Below, piece after piece: positions 1-8,729 of a DNA stretch of 64,000 nucleotides. The notes beneath the pieces are model-generated. The model did not search any database, was not told where the DNA came from, and was given only the letters and a program-made list of their open reading frames with translations. The DNA lies in assembly GCA_964533935.1 (NCBI GenBank), contig CAZHOG010000001.1:1-64000 (forward strand), in the 5' to 3' direction. This DNA is from RUG14121 sp964533935 (GTDB lineage Bacteria > Bacillota_I > Bacilli_A > RF39 > UBA660). The position numbers were made by a program, and so were the translations under genes. How positions within the stretch are numbered: the first letter of the stretch is position 1; the number at the start of each line of letters is the position of its first letter.

Positions 1-839
1 TTAATAATACATATAAAAACGATGTTGTTTATGAGCTTTTATGTGATGGAGAAGTAGCAGTTTCAGAAACACCATTACCAAAAACTAATGATCAAGAATA
101 TATTTTAGCTAATATAGCAATAAATCCTGGTGAAAAGAAAAACTACGTCTTAAAAATGACATACTTAAATATGGCTGATAAACTTCAAACAGTTAATAAA
201 AATGGTTTGTTTCAGGGAACTGTTGAAATAGATCTTGCAGAAGATGTTGAAACTTTAGTATATGCTCCAGAAGAAACAAAAGAACTAAGCAGTGAACTTT
301 TATCTGAAAGTAAAATTCAAGATGTTACATTTACTGTAAGAAATTCTTCTTATACAAGCGATTTAACATATAATGTTTTATTAGATGATTTAGTAAATGA
401 ATATGATAAAGATGAATTAACATATTCATTAGAAAAAAATGGTGAAGAAGTAGTAAGTGATAAATCAATTCCAGTAACTGGAGATTTAAACTATTTAATT
501 ACAGATCAAAAATTAGCTAGTGGAAAAACAGATGATTATACATTAACTGTAACGAATACAATAGAAGATACTAAAACATTTAACGCTAATATTGAAGTAG
601 ATAAAAAAGAAGTAGATTTAACAACACAAACAAAATCAATAACAGCAAATGGAACATATACTGCATACGTAAAAGATAAACTTGGAAATGTTCAAAGTTG
701 TAGTGCTGATGTTACGAAAGTTGATAATACTGCACCAGCTGCAAGTATTACTTTAAAATCAAAAACAAGTAACACTACAACAGTTACAGGAAAATGTAGT
801 GATGCTGAATCAGGAATAAAAAATATGATTTTTATTTAG
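1..839 (+). CDS. Repetitive surface protein, 5' part (starts before the window, frameshifted at its end)
   Basis: The frame is open from the first bases of the window, so the gene begins upstream. Two similar modules are visible. The first, at roughly bases 3-240, has the pattern 'YELLCDGE...IAINPGEKKNYVLKMTY'. The second, at about bases 320-610, has 'YNVLL...YSLEKNGEEV...IPVTGDLNYLI...DDYTLTVTN'. Both resemble the beta-sandwich modules of TasA/camelysin-like secreted proteins. An Ig-like Thr/Ser-rich stretch follows. The frame stops at TAG 837-839, but the coherent protein continues in the -1 frame from a run of six A at 818-823, giving a YDFYLDGTLKQ continuation. It is therefore the front of one long cell-surface protein that is broken, phase-variable or mis-assembled. 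The function is unknown; an adhesin or matrix role is inferred. Confidence 0.7.
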   Translation, partial: NNTYKNDVVYELLCDGEVAVSETPLPKTNDQEYILANIAINPGEKKNYVLKMTYLNMADKLQTVNKNGLFQGTVEIDLAEDVETLVYAPEETKELSSELLSESKIQDVTFTVRNSSYTSDLTYNVLLDDLVNEYDKDELTYSLEKNGEEVVSDKSIPVTGDLNYLITDQKLASGKTDDYTLTVTNTIEDTKTFNANIEVDKKEVDLTTQTKSITANGTYTAYVKDKLGNVQSCSADVTKVDNTAPAASITLKSKTSNTTTVTGKCSDAESGIKNMIFI

Positions 840-1588
840 ATGGTACATTAAAACAAAGTTATAGTATAAGTGATTCATCAAAAGATTATACTTATACAAA
901 TGTAACAAGCGGAAACCATACATATAAGGTGACATGTACAAATAATGCAAGTAATATTGCTTCTGCAAGTACAACAACTACAACAACAGCAGCCTTATCA
1001 TATACAATAACAGATAATGCTGGAAATAGTACAACATGTTCAAAAACAGCAAATGAAAGTGGAGTTGTGGGTTACCAATATTCTATAGATAATGGGGCCA
1101 CATATTCAGGAACAACAGGAACTGCCTTTAATGTTGGAATTAATAGTCCATTTACTCATTATATAACTGTAAGGGGAGTAAATTCTGTTGGAATTGCTGG
1201 ACCTAGTTCATCTGTGCTTGCAGTTAATTCTCATGCTATAGTAGGATTTCAAGCATATATTTATTGTTTAGGAAGGCTACCATCAATAGATGAAGTTAAC
1301 GGAATAATTGGACATAATTATAATTATTATAATACAGCATCTAATCTAGTATATTCATTCTGTGCATCAGCTGAATTTGCATCATATTATGGTGGAAATT
1401 ATTCTAATTATGTATATGGATTGTATCGAGGAGTATTCGGCAGAGAGCCTGATACAGATGGATATAATTACTATTTAGGATTAATGGGAAGCTATGGTTA
1501 TCAATATTTTGCTAAAGAATTTGTTAATTCAGCAGAATTTAAACAATATTGTAATTTATACGGATTGTATTGTGAAACAATTCCATAA
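821..1588 (+). CDS. Repetitive surface protein, 3' part with DUF4214 domain
   Basis: This is the continuation of the preceding reading frame after a one-base slip. Without the upstream part the first usable start is GTG 929, which has no convincing ribosome binding site, so it is probably not an independent gene. It holds a Thr/Ser-rich Ig-like region, another beta-rich segment near 'YQYSIDNGATYSG', and a C-terminal DUF4214 domain covering roughly the last 110 residues. The DUF4214 signature is clear in 'LYRGVFGREPDTDGYNYY' and 'FAKEFVNSAEF'. DUF4214 occurs at the ends of secreted S-layer, adhesin and allergen-like proteins, and its function is not established. The gene ends in a bidirectional terminator shared with the nuclease gene on the other strand. 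Confidence 0.7.
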   Translation, partial: KYDFYLDGTLKQSYSISDSSKDYTYTNVTSGNHTYKVTCTNNASNIASASTTTTTTAALSYTITDNAGNSTTCSKTANESGVVGYQYSIDNGATYSGTTGTAFNVGINSPFTHYITVRGVNSVGIAGPSSSVLAVNSHAIVGFQAYIYCLGRLPSIDEVNGIIGHNYNYYNTASNLVYSFCASAEFASYYGGNYSNYVYGLYRGVFGREPDTDGYNYYLGLMGSYGYQYFAKEFVNSAEFKQYCNLYGLYCETIP

Positions 1589-1590
1589 TA

Positions 1591-1615
1591 AAAAAGCTAT
1601 TTATTAGCTTTTTTT
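1591..1615. terminator. Bidirectional rho-independent terminator
   Basis: The hairpin AAAAAGCTA / TAGCTTTTT has a five-base loop, with A and T tracts on the two sides. It can end both the DUF4214 gene (+) and the convergent nuclease gene (-), whose stop codon lies inside it. Confidence 0.7.
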
Positions 1616-2197
1616 CTTTGCAATTTTGATTATCTTTTTAATTTTAGTATTGGATACTCCAAGTAATGCTAATATTATAGCTCCACCAATATAGACATAT
1701 TGCATATAATTAGTTTCACTATTATCTTCATAATCAGACCATATTCCAAGTTTATCTTCTTTAGCTTTATCTTCTATAGTATATAAATCGTCTGTATATT
1801 TATATGTTCCATAAATATATTTAATTTCTGCATATCCCTTTTTTAATAATTTTTCTTGAAGTAGGTTATCATCTACAAATACCCATGCTAAATATCTATT
1901 GTATTTATCAAATTCATTACTACCAGAATCAAATTCTAATTTAATTTCTTTTGCGTTATTTAATTCATCGCAAGTAAAATCGGCAGCAATCTGAGCATAT
2001 TTATTATCAGACTTTAATTCCATCGTATTGACTGCTAAAAATCTAACTTTATATATTTCGTCATTATAATTAAAACTGGCTGTATCACCATCAATACATT
2101 TATTTAGAGTGACTGTTATTACATCACTTCTGGCATTTACTTTAAATGGTATAAATAATACAGCCAGTAGTATTATTAACTTACTTATCTTCTTCAT
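1604..2197 (-). CDS. Secreted/membrane-anchored thermonuclease-like protein (SNase family)
   Basis: The 197-aa protein has a signal peptide (residues 1-22, MKKISKLIILLAVLFIPF...), a staphylococcal-nuclease-like OB-fold domain (about 26-155) and a C-terminal membrane segment (about 166-185) followed by a Lys-rich tail. SNases cut DNA and RNA, usually with calcium. The key residues can be aligned: DGDT near the start, R-x7-E in 'RFLAVNTME' (SNase Arg35/Glu43), and Arg in 'DKYNRYLAW' (SNase Arg87). The calcium-binding Asp40 position is Asn here, which may weaken metal binding. The membrane tail suggests the enzyme is held at the outer cell surface, for nutrient scavenging or biofilm DNA turnover (inferred). 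It converges on the surface protein gene. Confidence 0.85.
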   Translation of the reverse strand: MKKISKLIILLAVLFIPFKVNARSDVITVTLNKCIDGDTASFNYNDEIYKVRFLAVNTMELKSDNKYAQIAADFTCDELNNAKEIKLEFDSGSNEFDKYNRYLAWVFVDDNLLQEKLLKKGYAEIKYIYGTYKYTDDLYTIEDKAKEDKLGIWSDYEDNSETNYMQYVYIGGAIILALLGVSNTKIKKIIKIAKKKS

Positions 2198-2248
2198 AAT
2201 ATGATTATAACATATAATTAAGAAGCATTATAGCTGATATATTCTTTT

Positions 2249-2277
2249 TTGACATTATAATAGTTGTGTTTTATAAT
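2249..2277 (+). promoter_or_regulatory. Sigma-70-type promoter for hisS
   Basis: A perfect TTGACA (2249-2254), 17-base spacer and TATAAT (2272-2277), about 25 bases upstream of the hisS start. Confidence 0.8.
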
Positions 2278-2302
2278 AATAAAAGAAATTGGAGAGATTA
2301 TT

Positions 2303-3568
2303 ATGATAGCGAAACCAAAAGGAACATATGATTTAACATTTGAAGAAGCAAAAAAATGGCAATATATTAATGATATAGTTGATGCTTTTTGCAATTATTA
2401 TAATTATGATTTTATTAGAACACCTATATTTGAAAGTACAGATTTATTTCATAGAACTGCTGGAGAAGAATCTGATATTGTAAAAAAAGAAACTTATGAT
2501 TTTCAAGATAAAGGAAATAGAAATATTACATTAAGACCTGAAGGGACTGCTGGAGTAGTAAGAAGCTATATTGAAAATAAAATGTATGGCGATGCTACAA
2601 AACCAGTAAAATTATATTACAACGGAACAATGTATAGATATGAAAGACCACAATCTGGAAGAAATAGAGAATTTACTCAATTTGGTTTAGAAGTATTGGG
2701 AACTAATGATCCATATATAGATGCAGAAATAATTAGTGCCCCTATTAGAATATTTGAAGCTTTAGGACTTAATAATTTGAAAGTTAATATTAATTCATTA
2801 GGAGATAAAGAATCTCGTAAAAATTATACAGATGCTTTAATTTCATATTTAGAAAAAGATATTGATAATTTATGTGAAGATTGTCAAAGAAGGATTAAAA
2901 CAAATCCTCTTAGAATACTAGATTGTAAGGTTGATGCTGAATCTGATATTTTAAAAAATGCTCCAAAAATTACTGATTATTTAAATGAAGAAAGTAAAGA
3001 AAGATTTGATAAAGTATTAAATTATTTAGATGCATTAGATATTGAATATACAGTTGATCCAAATACAGTTAGAGGACTAGACTATTATGATCATACCGTA
3101 TTTGAAATTATTTGTGATGTTAAAGAATTAGGTTCTTCAAATGTAATAGCTGCTGGTGGAAGATATAATGGATTAGTGGAAGAATTAGGTGGACCTGATA
3201 CACCAGCTATGGGATTTGCATGTGGTATTGATAGAATCTCTTTTGCTATAGATAAATTAGGAATTAATATTAATACAAAAAAAGAATTAGATGCTTTTAT
3301 TATGTATGTTTCTGAAACTGAGAAAGAACATGCTATTTATCTTGCTCAAGAATTAAGATTAAATGGTTTTAAAACAGAACTTGAAAATTGTGGTAGACAA
3401 TTAAAAGCACAGTTTAAGCAAGCAGATAGATTGAATTCAAAATTTTTAATTATTTTGAATGATAATGATTTAAAGAATGGTGAAATTCAAGTTAAAGATA
3501 ATTTAACTAAAGAAGACAAAAAAATTAAAGAAAGTGAAATTATTGAATTCTTAGATATGAATATCTAA
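2303..3568 (+). CDS. hisS: Histidyl-tRNA synthetase
   Basis: The 421-aa class II aminoacyl-tRNA synthetase charges tRNA-His with histidine in the cytosol. It begins MIAKPKGTYDL, typical of HisRS. The frame opens at 2264, but ATG 2303 is chosen because GGAGAG lies about seven bases upstream and the promoter -10 box at 2272 would fall inside the longer version. Class II motifs 1 and 2 are in the first half, the histidine motifs 'GLDYYDHTVFEI' and 'AAGGRYNGLVEELGG' lie at about residues 256-300, and an anticodon-binding domain occupies the last 95 residues. The length is normal for bacterial HisRS. In Bacillus hisS directly precedes aspS; here four surface-type genes lie between hisS and the aspS operon. 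Confidence 0.97.
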   Translation: MIAKPKGTYDLTFEEAKKWQYINDIVDAFCNYYNYDFIRTPIFESTDLFHRTAGEESDIVKKETYDFQDKGNRNITLRPEGTAGVVRSYIENKMYGDATKPVKLYYNGTMYRYERPQSGRNREFTQFGLEVLGTNDPYIDAEIISAPIRIFEALGLNNLKVNINSLGDKESRKNYTDALISYLEKDIDNLCEDCQRRIKTNPLRILDCKVDAESDILKNAPKITDYLNEESKERFDKVLNYLDALDIEYTVDPNTVRGLDYYDHTVFEIICDVKELGSSNVIAAGGRYNGLVEELGGPDTPAMGFACGIDRISFAIDKLGININTKKELDAFIMYVSETEKEHAIYLAQELRLNGFKTELENCGRQLKAQFKQADRLNSKFLIILNDNDLKNGEIQVKDNLTKEDKKIKESEIIEFLDMNI

Positions 3569-3577
3569 GTTTTTTTA
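3552..3577 (+). terminator. Terminator after hisS
   Basis: Short hairpin TTAGATA / TATCTAA overlapping the hisS stop codon, followed by a run of seven T. Confidence 0.6.
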
Positions 3578-3606
3578 TTGAAAAAAATACATAATCTGTA
3601 TATACT
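3578..3606 (+). promoter_or_regulatory. Promoter for the tail-fibre/lectin gene pair
   Basis: TTGAAA (3578-3583), 17-base spacer, TATACT (3601-3606), 30 bases before the start at 3636. Confidence 0.6.
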
Positions 3607-3635
3607 AATAATGGTAATAATCATAGGAGTGTAAA

Positions 3636-4724
3636 ATGAAAAACAAAGTAAAATTTAAAAACAATATTAAAATAACCGATTTAATTATTGGAAGTGTAAT
3701 TATTTTTTTATTTTTAATATCTATTATTCTCTTGAAAACATTTGCGTTTTATAAATTAGAAAATGAATACAATATATTAAAGAGTAAAGTTGGTTCATAT
3801 CAAAATGGTGATGCAACTATTTCAGCGCTTGTAGATGGGAAAGAAACAGACTCATTTCCAGAATATACAACTAATTATAAAGTTACGGATGTAAACTGCA
3901 GTAATGGTGTAAAAGCTTATTGGAATGTTGAAAACTGGGAATTAAGAATTTCAGATATGAGTTCTACAAGTACGAAATGTACTGTGAATTTTGATTCTAC
4001 TCAAACTAATGAGACTACGCCAATTAATTACAGCAAAGAAGAATTATTGGAATTAAATAATACATATCAAAACACAACAATAAATAACGTTAAAAGTGGA
4101 TTATTAGATGCATTTTATCCTGTTGGTAGCATTTATTTATCTGTAACTGATGATACAGTTGACAAGGTTGCCACAAAATTTGGTGGTACTTGGGTTAAAT
4201 ATAGTGAAGGAAGAATGTTAGTGGGAGCAAATAGCTCTTATCCTGTTAATTCGACTGGTGGTAGTTCTTCAGTTACATTATCAACGACTAATTTACCAAA
4301 TCATAGTCATACTTACACACCAGCTGGCAGCGTTTCTTCATCATTTAGTGGAACAGCAGTAAATACAACTACAAATGGAAACCACAGTCATACAGTTTAT
4401 GGTATTTGGGCCGGTGGAATGGATTCGGGAGTAAGATTAACTCTTCAAGGTGATGGAAATGTTGTAGTTTATAGTACGAGTGGTGCTTTGTGGTCAACTG
4501 GTACTCAAAGGACGGGTAATTCATATAGAACAACAACAGTTGGTTCTGATGGAACAACGTCTACTAATGGTAATCACTATCATCAGTTTACTGCTTCAGG
4601 AAGTGTTTCATCATCATTTTCTGGATCATCTAGTAATACTACTGGCTGTACTAATTGCAATTCATCAGCAATTAATGTTCAAAATCCATATACTGCAGTG
4701 TATATGTATAAAAGAACAGCTTAA
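3636..4724 (+). CDS. Membrane-anchored protein with phage tail-fibre (Gp10 C-terminal-like) domain and B-lectin motif
   Basis: The 362-aa protein has a cytoplasmic Lys-rich start, one N-terminal membrane helix (about residues 18-38) and an extracellular body. Residues about 45-125 form a small domain ending 'TSTKCTVNF' with paired Cys. From about 160 comes 'YPVGSIYLSV...FGGTW', the hallmark of the T4 Gp10 C-terminal/tail-collar family, with GGSSSVTL and NLPNHSHTY. HxH motifs recur (NHSH, GNHSH, GNHYH), as in metal-binding tail-fibre tips. Inserted at about residues 265-285 is 'LQGDGNVVVYSTSGALWSTG', a match to the mannose-lectin consensus QxDxNxVxY. The Gp10-type domain ends 'NPYTAVYMYKRTA'. 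No phage genes surround it, so it looks like a host surface binding protein. Its ligand is unknown. A shorter paralogue follows 20 bases downstream. Confidence 0.8.
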   Translation: MKNKVKFKNNIKITDLIIGSVIIFLFLISIILLKTFAFYKLENEYNILKSKVGSYQNGDATISALVDGKETDSFPEYTTNYKVTDVNCSNGVKAYWNVENWELRISDMSSTSTKCTVNFDSTQTNETTPINYSKEELLELNNTYQNTTINNVKSGLLDAFYPVGSIYLSVTDDTVDKVATKFGGTWVKYSEGRMLVGANSSYPVNSTGGSSSVTLSTTNLPNHSHTYTPAGSVSSSFSGTAVNTTTNGNHSHTVYGIWAGGMDSGVRLTLQGDGNVVVYSTSGALWSTGTQRTGNSYRTTTVGSDGTTSTNGNHYHQFTASGSVSSSFSGSSSNTTGCTNCNSSAINVQNPYTAVYMYKRTA

Positions 4725-4744
4725 ATAAAGAAAGGAGTATATAT

Positions 4745-5572
4745 ATGAAATTAAATCAAAGAAAAAAGTATTATATTTTTATAAGTTTATTTAGTATTGT
4801 TCTTTTGATTTTTAATATTTATCATATATATATTATTTCTAACATTGAATCTACTAAAAACATTTTATTAGAAAATAATCAAGATGAGCTTGCATACACT
4901 CAAATTGATTATGAAAGTGATGTTTTAAAATTTTTAAAAGAACAATTAAAAAGTGAAGTTCATCCTGTTGGCAGCATTTATATGTCTACAACTGATTCAA
5001 CTGTGGATCAAGTTGCAAGTAGATTTGGTGGATCATGGGTAAGATATTCTGAAGGCAGAACTATAGTTGGTACAAATACTTCTTATCCAATTAATTCTAC
5101 AGGTGGTTCTACAACGGCAACTCTTACAACAGCAAATCTTCCAAATCATGTTCATACTTATAAACCTAGTGGTACTGTTAAATCAACTTTTAGCGGTACT
5201 TCAGTAAATTCTACTACCAATGGTGATCATAATCATACAGTTTATGGAATTTGGGCTGGAGGAAATGATTCTGGTATCTCACTAAGACTTCAAACTGATG
5301 GTAACATGTGCTTATATTATAACAGTGGAGGTTTATGGTGTAATTATTCAAATGGACATACAGGTAATTCATATCGTCAAGTAAGAATTGGTGAAGATGG
5401 AACGTCTTCAACTAATGGTAATCATTATCACCAAGTAACTGCTGCCGGAAATGTTTCGTCATCATTTAGTGGAACCGCAAAAAGTACAACAGCTTGCAAT
5501 AATTGCTCAGGTTCTGCTTTTAATATTCAAAATCCATATACGTCAGTATATATGTATAAAAGAACAGCTTAA
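4745..5572 (+). CDS. Second tail-fibre/B-lectin membrane protein, paralogue of the preceding gene
   Basis: The 275-aa protein is co-transcribed with the gene before it (20-base gap, AAAGGAG ribosome site). It has an N-terminal membrane helix (about residues 10-32), a short linker and then the same module: 'HPVGSIYMSTTDSTVDQV', FGGSW, GGSTTATL, NLPNHVHTY, HxH motifs (DHNH, NHYH) and the ending 'NPYTSVYMYKRTA'. The lectin-type strand 'LQTDGNMCLY' (about residues 180-190) keeps Q-x-D-x-N but has Cys-Leu-Tyr in place of Val-x-Tyr, and another Cys follows in 'GLWCNYSNG'. It lacks the extra N-terminal domain of its partner. Similarity along the shared module is high, so it is a recent tandem duplication with a changed sugar site. 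Hetero-oligomer formation is inferred; such domains are trimeric in phage fibres. Confidence 0.78.
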   Translation: MKLNQRKKYYIFISLFSIVLLIFNIYHIYIISNIESTKNILLENNQDELAYTQIDYESDVLKFLKEQLKSEVHPVGSIYMSTTDSTVDQVASRFGGSWVRYSEGRTIVGTNTSYPINSTGGSTTATLTTANLPNHVHTYKPSGTVKSTFSGTSVNSTTNGDHNHTVYGIWAGGNDSGISLRLQTDGNMCLYYNSGGLWCNYSNGHTGNSYRQVRIGEDGTSSTNGNHYHQVTAAGNVSSSFSGTAKSTTACNNCSGSAFNIQNPYTSVYMYKRTA

Positions 5573-5577
5573 ATAGT

Positions 5578-5606
5578 TTGACATAATTATTTTAAAAAAG
5601 TATAAT
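5578..5606 (+). promoter_or_regulatory. Strong promoter for the 5633 gene
   Basis: TTGACA (5578-5583), 17-base spacer, TATAAT (5601-5606). The three-gene surface cluster is thus split into two transcription units. Confidence 0.75.
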
Positions 5607-5632
5607 TAAAACAATAATAGTGAGGTCATAGT

Positions 5633-6673
5633 ATGAAAAATAAAAAAGGTTTTATAGCTATTTCAATTATATATTCATTTTTTATAGTTTTTTTAATGTT
5701 ATTAACTATAAATATGACTAGCTATGCTCAAAATAGAATATTATTAGGTCAAGTAAAAAAAGACATGAAAAAATATAGTACTGTTGGTTTGATTAAAGCT
5801 CCATCAAATACCGATGAAGATCTTCCGGAGACATCACCAGATAATCCAGATGCCTCAAAAGGAGAAATAATAGTGATTCCAGGTCAAGAACATACTGGCA
5901 AGCCTTCAAAAGTACAATTGAATTTATCAGATAATGTAAAACTTGGAGATTACATTTCTATGACTCCAACATCTATTGAATTTAAAACTGATACTAATAT
6001 GACGGGATATTCAAATAGTCAAATAATTAAACCACAAGAGCTAAATATTTGGAGAGTTATTCAGATTAATAATGATGGAACTTTAGAAATGGTTTCAGAA
6101 TATGTTTCAGGCACACAAATATTTTTTGAGGGTAAAAATGGATATTTGAATTTTTCTGGATATCTAAACAGAATAGCAAAAGAATATGAAAATTCTAAAT
6201 ATACGATAAAATCAAGAAGTTTTGGATATAATGGTCAAACTGAATATATAACAAATACATCTAAAATTAGTTATCCATCAGCATGGAATAAATCTACTGA
6301 AGACGGAATAGCTGCAAGTGAAGAACCATATGGTGCTGGAGACGATTACATGTACAAAGATTTAGAAACTGTTAGAAATGTTTTAGGAACAATAATTTCT
6401 AAGAAGGCAGATAATCTAAGTTATAATGGGTGGTATTGGTTAACTTCAAGAAGATTTGGATATATAAGAGGCGATACGTATTGTTGGCTAAATTATAATA
6501 CTATGGGAACAGAAATAGTAGACAATGGTAATGGAAGTAGAATTTATTGTTATTACGGAAGTTTTCAATCATTAGCTAGAGATAGATCAATAAGACCGAT
6601 ACTAACATTAAAGGCAAATATTATGTATTATGATGGTGATGGAACAGCTGAAAATCCATTTATTTTAGAGTAA
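5633..6673 (+). CDS. Prepilin-like secreted protein with 'SIRPILTLK' C-terminal domain
   Basis: The 346-aa protein starts 'KNKKGFIAISIIYSFF', a Lys-Gly-Phe prepilin-like leader followed by a hydrophobic helix (about residues 6-29) and a 'RILLGQVKKDMKKYS' helix. The usual Glu at mature position 5 is absent, as in some minor pilins, so processing by a prepilin peptidase is uncertain. The external part contains 'LNIWRVIQINNDGTLEMVSE', 'WYWLTSRRFGYI', 'RDRSIRPILTLK' and the end 'GDGTAENPFIL'. The block ending S/GxRPxxTL matches the C-terminal domain of the surface proteins at 30448 and 60362 (DUF6273-like). The function is not known. It has its own promoter and follows the tail-fibre/lectin pair, so it may belong to the same cell-surface structure. 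Confidence 0.7.
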   Translation: MKNKKGFIAISIIYSFFIVFLMLLTINMTSYAQNRILLGQVKKDMKKYSTVGLIKAPSNTDEDLPETSPDNPDASKGEIIVIPGQEHTGKPSKVQLNLSDNVKLGDYISMTPTSIEFKTDTNMTGYSNSQIIKPQELNIWRVIQINNDGTLEMVSEYVSGTQIFFEGKNGYLNFSGYLNRIAKEYENSKYTIKSRSFGYNGQTEYITNTSKISYPSAWNKSTEDGIAASEEPYGAGDDYMYKDLETVRNVLGTIISKKADNLSYNGWYWLTSRRFGYIRGDTYCWLNYNTMGTEIVDNGNGSRIYCYYGSFQSLARDRSIRPILTLKANIMYYDGDGTAENPFILE

Positions 6674-6692
6674 TAATTAGTATATATATATA

Positions 6693-6721
6693 TTGACAAA
6701 AAAGATGAAAAGTAATAAAAT
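6693..6721 (+). promoter_or_regulatory. Promoter of the T-box leader
   Basis: TTGACA (6693-6698), 17-base spacer, TAAAAT (6716-6721), upstream of the T-box stem I. Confidence 0.7.
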
Positions 6722-6743
6722 AACAATACATTTATAATTTTTA

Positions 6744-6941
6744 TAGAAAAGACGAGTATTTTATATAATATCTTCAAAGAGAGAACTAAATGGTGAGAAT
6801 GTTCAAGTAAAAATAAAGGAAAAACATCTTTTCATAATATAAAACGTCATTAATGCGATAAATTAAAATTGAGAGTACCTAGTAAAGTAAGGTGGCACCG
6901 CGGAATTTATTTTCGTCCTTACAGCATTAGGTATCTTTTTT
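6744..6941 (+). ncRNA. T-box riboswitch leader, probable Asn (AAC) specifier
   Basis: The T-box sequence GGTGGCACCGCG lies at 6891-6902. It is followed by a terminator whose arms are TACCTA...GTAAGG (6875-6892) and CCTTAC...TAGGTA (about 6917-6933), then a T run. Stem I features are present: base helix GAAAAGA (6746-6752) with TCTTTTC (6827-6833), AGTA (6755-6758), AGAGAG (about 6778-6783) and the apical GGTGAGAA loop (6792-6799). The triplet just 5' of the descending base helix is AAC at 6823-6825, followed by A, which is where the specifier codon sits. AAC means tRNA-Asn. The leader senses uncharged tRNA and lets transcription read into the AspRS-gatCAB operon. The T-box call is firm; the specifier is read from hand folding. 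Confidence 0.93.
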
Positions 6942-6959
6942 ATTATAAGGAGGAAGAAT

Positions 6960-8729
6960 ATGAAAAAAATTAATAATAATACATTAAATATAAGTAATGT
7001 TGGAAATACTGTTGAACTTTATGGATGGGTTCAAAAAGTTAGAGATTTAGGTGGTTTAATATTTATTGATTTAAGGGATAGATCTGGAATAATTCAATTA
7101 GTAGTTAATCCAGATAGCTCTTGTTATAATATAGCGAGTTCTTTAAAGAATGAATATGTCATTAGTGCCACTGGTTCTGTTATTGAAAGAACCAGCAAAA
7201 ATAAAAATATAGCTACTGGTGATATAGAAATTGAAGTAAGTAATTTAACTATTTTAAATACATCATTAGAATTACCTTTTCAAATAGAAGATAATACAAC
7301 TGCTTTAGAAGATACCAGATTAAAATATCGTTATTTAGATATTAGAAGAAATGAAATTAAAGATAGACTTATAACTCGTAGTAAAATAACTATGGCAATT
7401 CGTGAATATTTAGATCAACAAGATTTTATTGAAGTAGAAACTCCAGTACTTTGTAAATCAACTCCCGAAGGAGCAAGAGATTACTTAGTTCCATCAAGAG
7501 TTAACAAAGGTAAGTTTTATGCACTTCCTCAATCACCACAATTGTTTAAACAATTATTAATGGTTGGTGGTATTGAAAAATATTTTCAAATAGCTAAATG
7601 CTTTAGAGATGAAGATTTAAGAGCAGATAGACAACCAGAATTTACTCAAGTTGATATTGAAATGAGTTTTGTTAAAGAAAATGATGTTATGTCTATGGCT
7701 GAAGGTTTAATTTCTCATGTATTTAAAAAGATTAAAAATATTGATATTCAACTACCATTATTAAGAATGCCTTATGATGATGCTATTAAATATTATGGCT
7801 CTGATAAGCCTGATTTAAGATTTGATATGAAGATTAATGAAATATCAGAGATATTTAAAAATACTGAATTTGGGGTATTTAAAAACGTATTAGAAGATAA
7901 TGGAATTATTAATGCCATTGTTGTTAAAAATGTTGCTGATAAATATTCAAGAAAAGAATTAGATAAACTAACTGATTATGTTAAAACTTATAAAGCAAGT
8001 GGACTTGCATATATTAAATATAATGAAGAAATTACAGGCAGTGTTGTAAAAGTATTATCTGAAAAAGAAATATTAGATATTAAAAATGAATTGAATATTG
8101 AAAATAATGATTTAGTTTTAATTGTTTCTGGTAAATATAATATTGTTAAAAATTCATTAGGTAGCTTACGTTGTAAACTTGCTCGTGATTTAGAATTATT
8201 TAATCAAAATGATTATAAATTACTATGGGTTACTGATTTCCCATCATTTGAATGGAGTGAAGAAGAAAATAGATTTATGGCTTGCCATCATCCATTTACA
8301 GCTCCAAAAGATGAAGATATAGATAAATTAATAAATGATAAAGCACATTGCTATAGTAAAGCTTATGACATTGTTATTAATGGTTATGAAGCAGGTGGTG
8401 GATCAATTCGTATCCATAACCAAGATATTCAACAAAAAATGTTTGAAGCATTAGAATTAACAGAAGAACAAATTAATGAAAAATTTGGATGGTTTGTAAA
8501 TGCTTTAAAATATGGAACACCACCTCATGGTGGACTTGCATTTGGTCTTGATAGATTAACTATGTTATTATCTAACACTGAAAATATTCGTGATGTTATA
8601 GCATTTCCTAAAACTGCTTCTGCATCAGACTTAATGTGTGAATGTCCAAATACTGTAGATGAAAAACAATTAAATGAACTTAGTATAAAAGTTTCAAAAA
8701 GAAAGGAAGATGAAAATGAAAATAAATAA
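6960..8729 (+). CDS. aspS: Aspartyl-tRNA synthetase, first paralogue (discriminating-type signature)
   Basis: The 589-aa bacterial-type class II AspRS attaches Asp to tRNA. It has an N-terminal OB-fold anticodon domain (about 1-110), the catalytic core starting '[12 protein letters not shown]', motif 2 '[16 protein letters not shown]', the GAD insertion (about 290-420) and motif 3 '[12 protein letters not shown]'. In the OB fold it reads '[13 protein letters not shown]', with Leu at residue 30. In bacterial AspRS, Leu at this place is associated with enzymes restricted to tRNA-Asp, while His goes with non-discriminating enzymes. It is the first gene behind the T-box leader and overlaps the second aspS copy. 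Two AspRS genes side by side are unusual. The specificity assignment is an inference from one position. Confidence 0.93.
   Translation: MKKINNNTLNISNVGNTVELYGWVQKVRDLGGLIFIDLRDRSGIIQLVVNPDSSCYNIASSLKNEYVISATGSVIERTSKNKNIATGDIEIEVSNLTILNTSLELPFQIEDNTTALEDTRLKYRYLDIRRNEIKDRLITRSKITMAIREYLDQQDFIEVETPVLCKSTPEGARDYLVPSRVNKGKFYALPQSPQLFKQLLMVGGIEKYFQIAKCFRDEDLRADRQPEFTQVDIEMSFVKENDVMSMAEGLISHVFKKIKNIDIQLPLLRMPYDDAIKYYGSDKPDLRFDMKINEISEIFKNTEFGVFKNVLEDNGIINAIVVKNVADKYSRKELDKLTDYVKTYKASGLAYIKYNEEITGSVVKVLSEKEILDIKNELNIENNDLVLIVSGKYNIVKNSLGSLRCKLARDLELFNQNDYKLLWVTDFPSFEWSEEENRFMACHHPFTAPKDEDIDKLINDKAHCYSKAYDIVINGYEAGGGSIRIHNQDIQQKMFEALELTEEQINEKFGWFVNALKYGTPPHGGLAFGLDRLTMLLSNTENIRDVIAFPKTASASDLMCECPNTVDEKQLNELSIKVSKRKEDENENK

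Noticed and set aside
4369..4728. Alternate frames inside the tail-fibre/lectin gene
   Set aside because: They overlap a well-supported gene completely and give His/Leu- or Gln-rich nonsense without ribosome sites.
3636..6673. Prophage tail module
   Set aside because: The tail-fibre-like domains have membrane anchors, and no capsid, terminase, portal, lysin or integrase genes are near.
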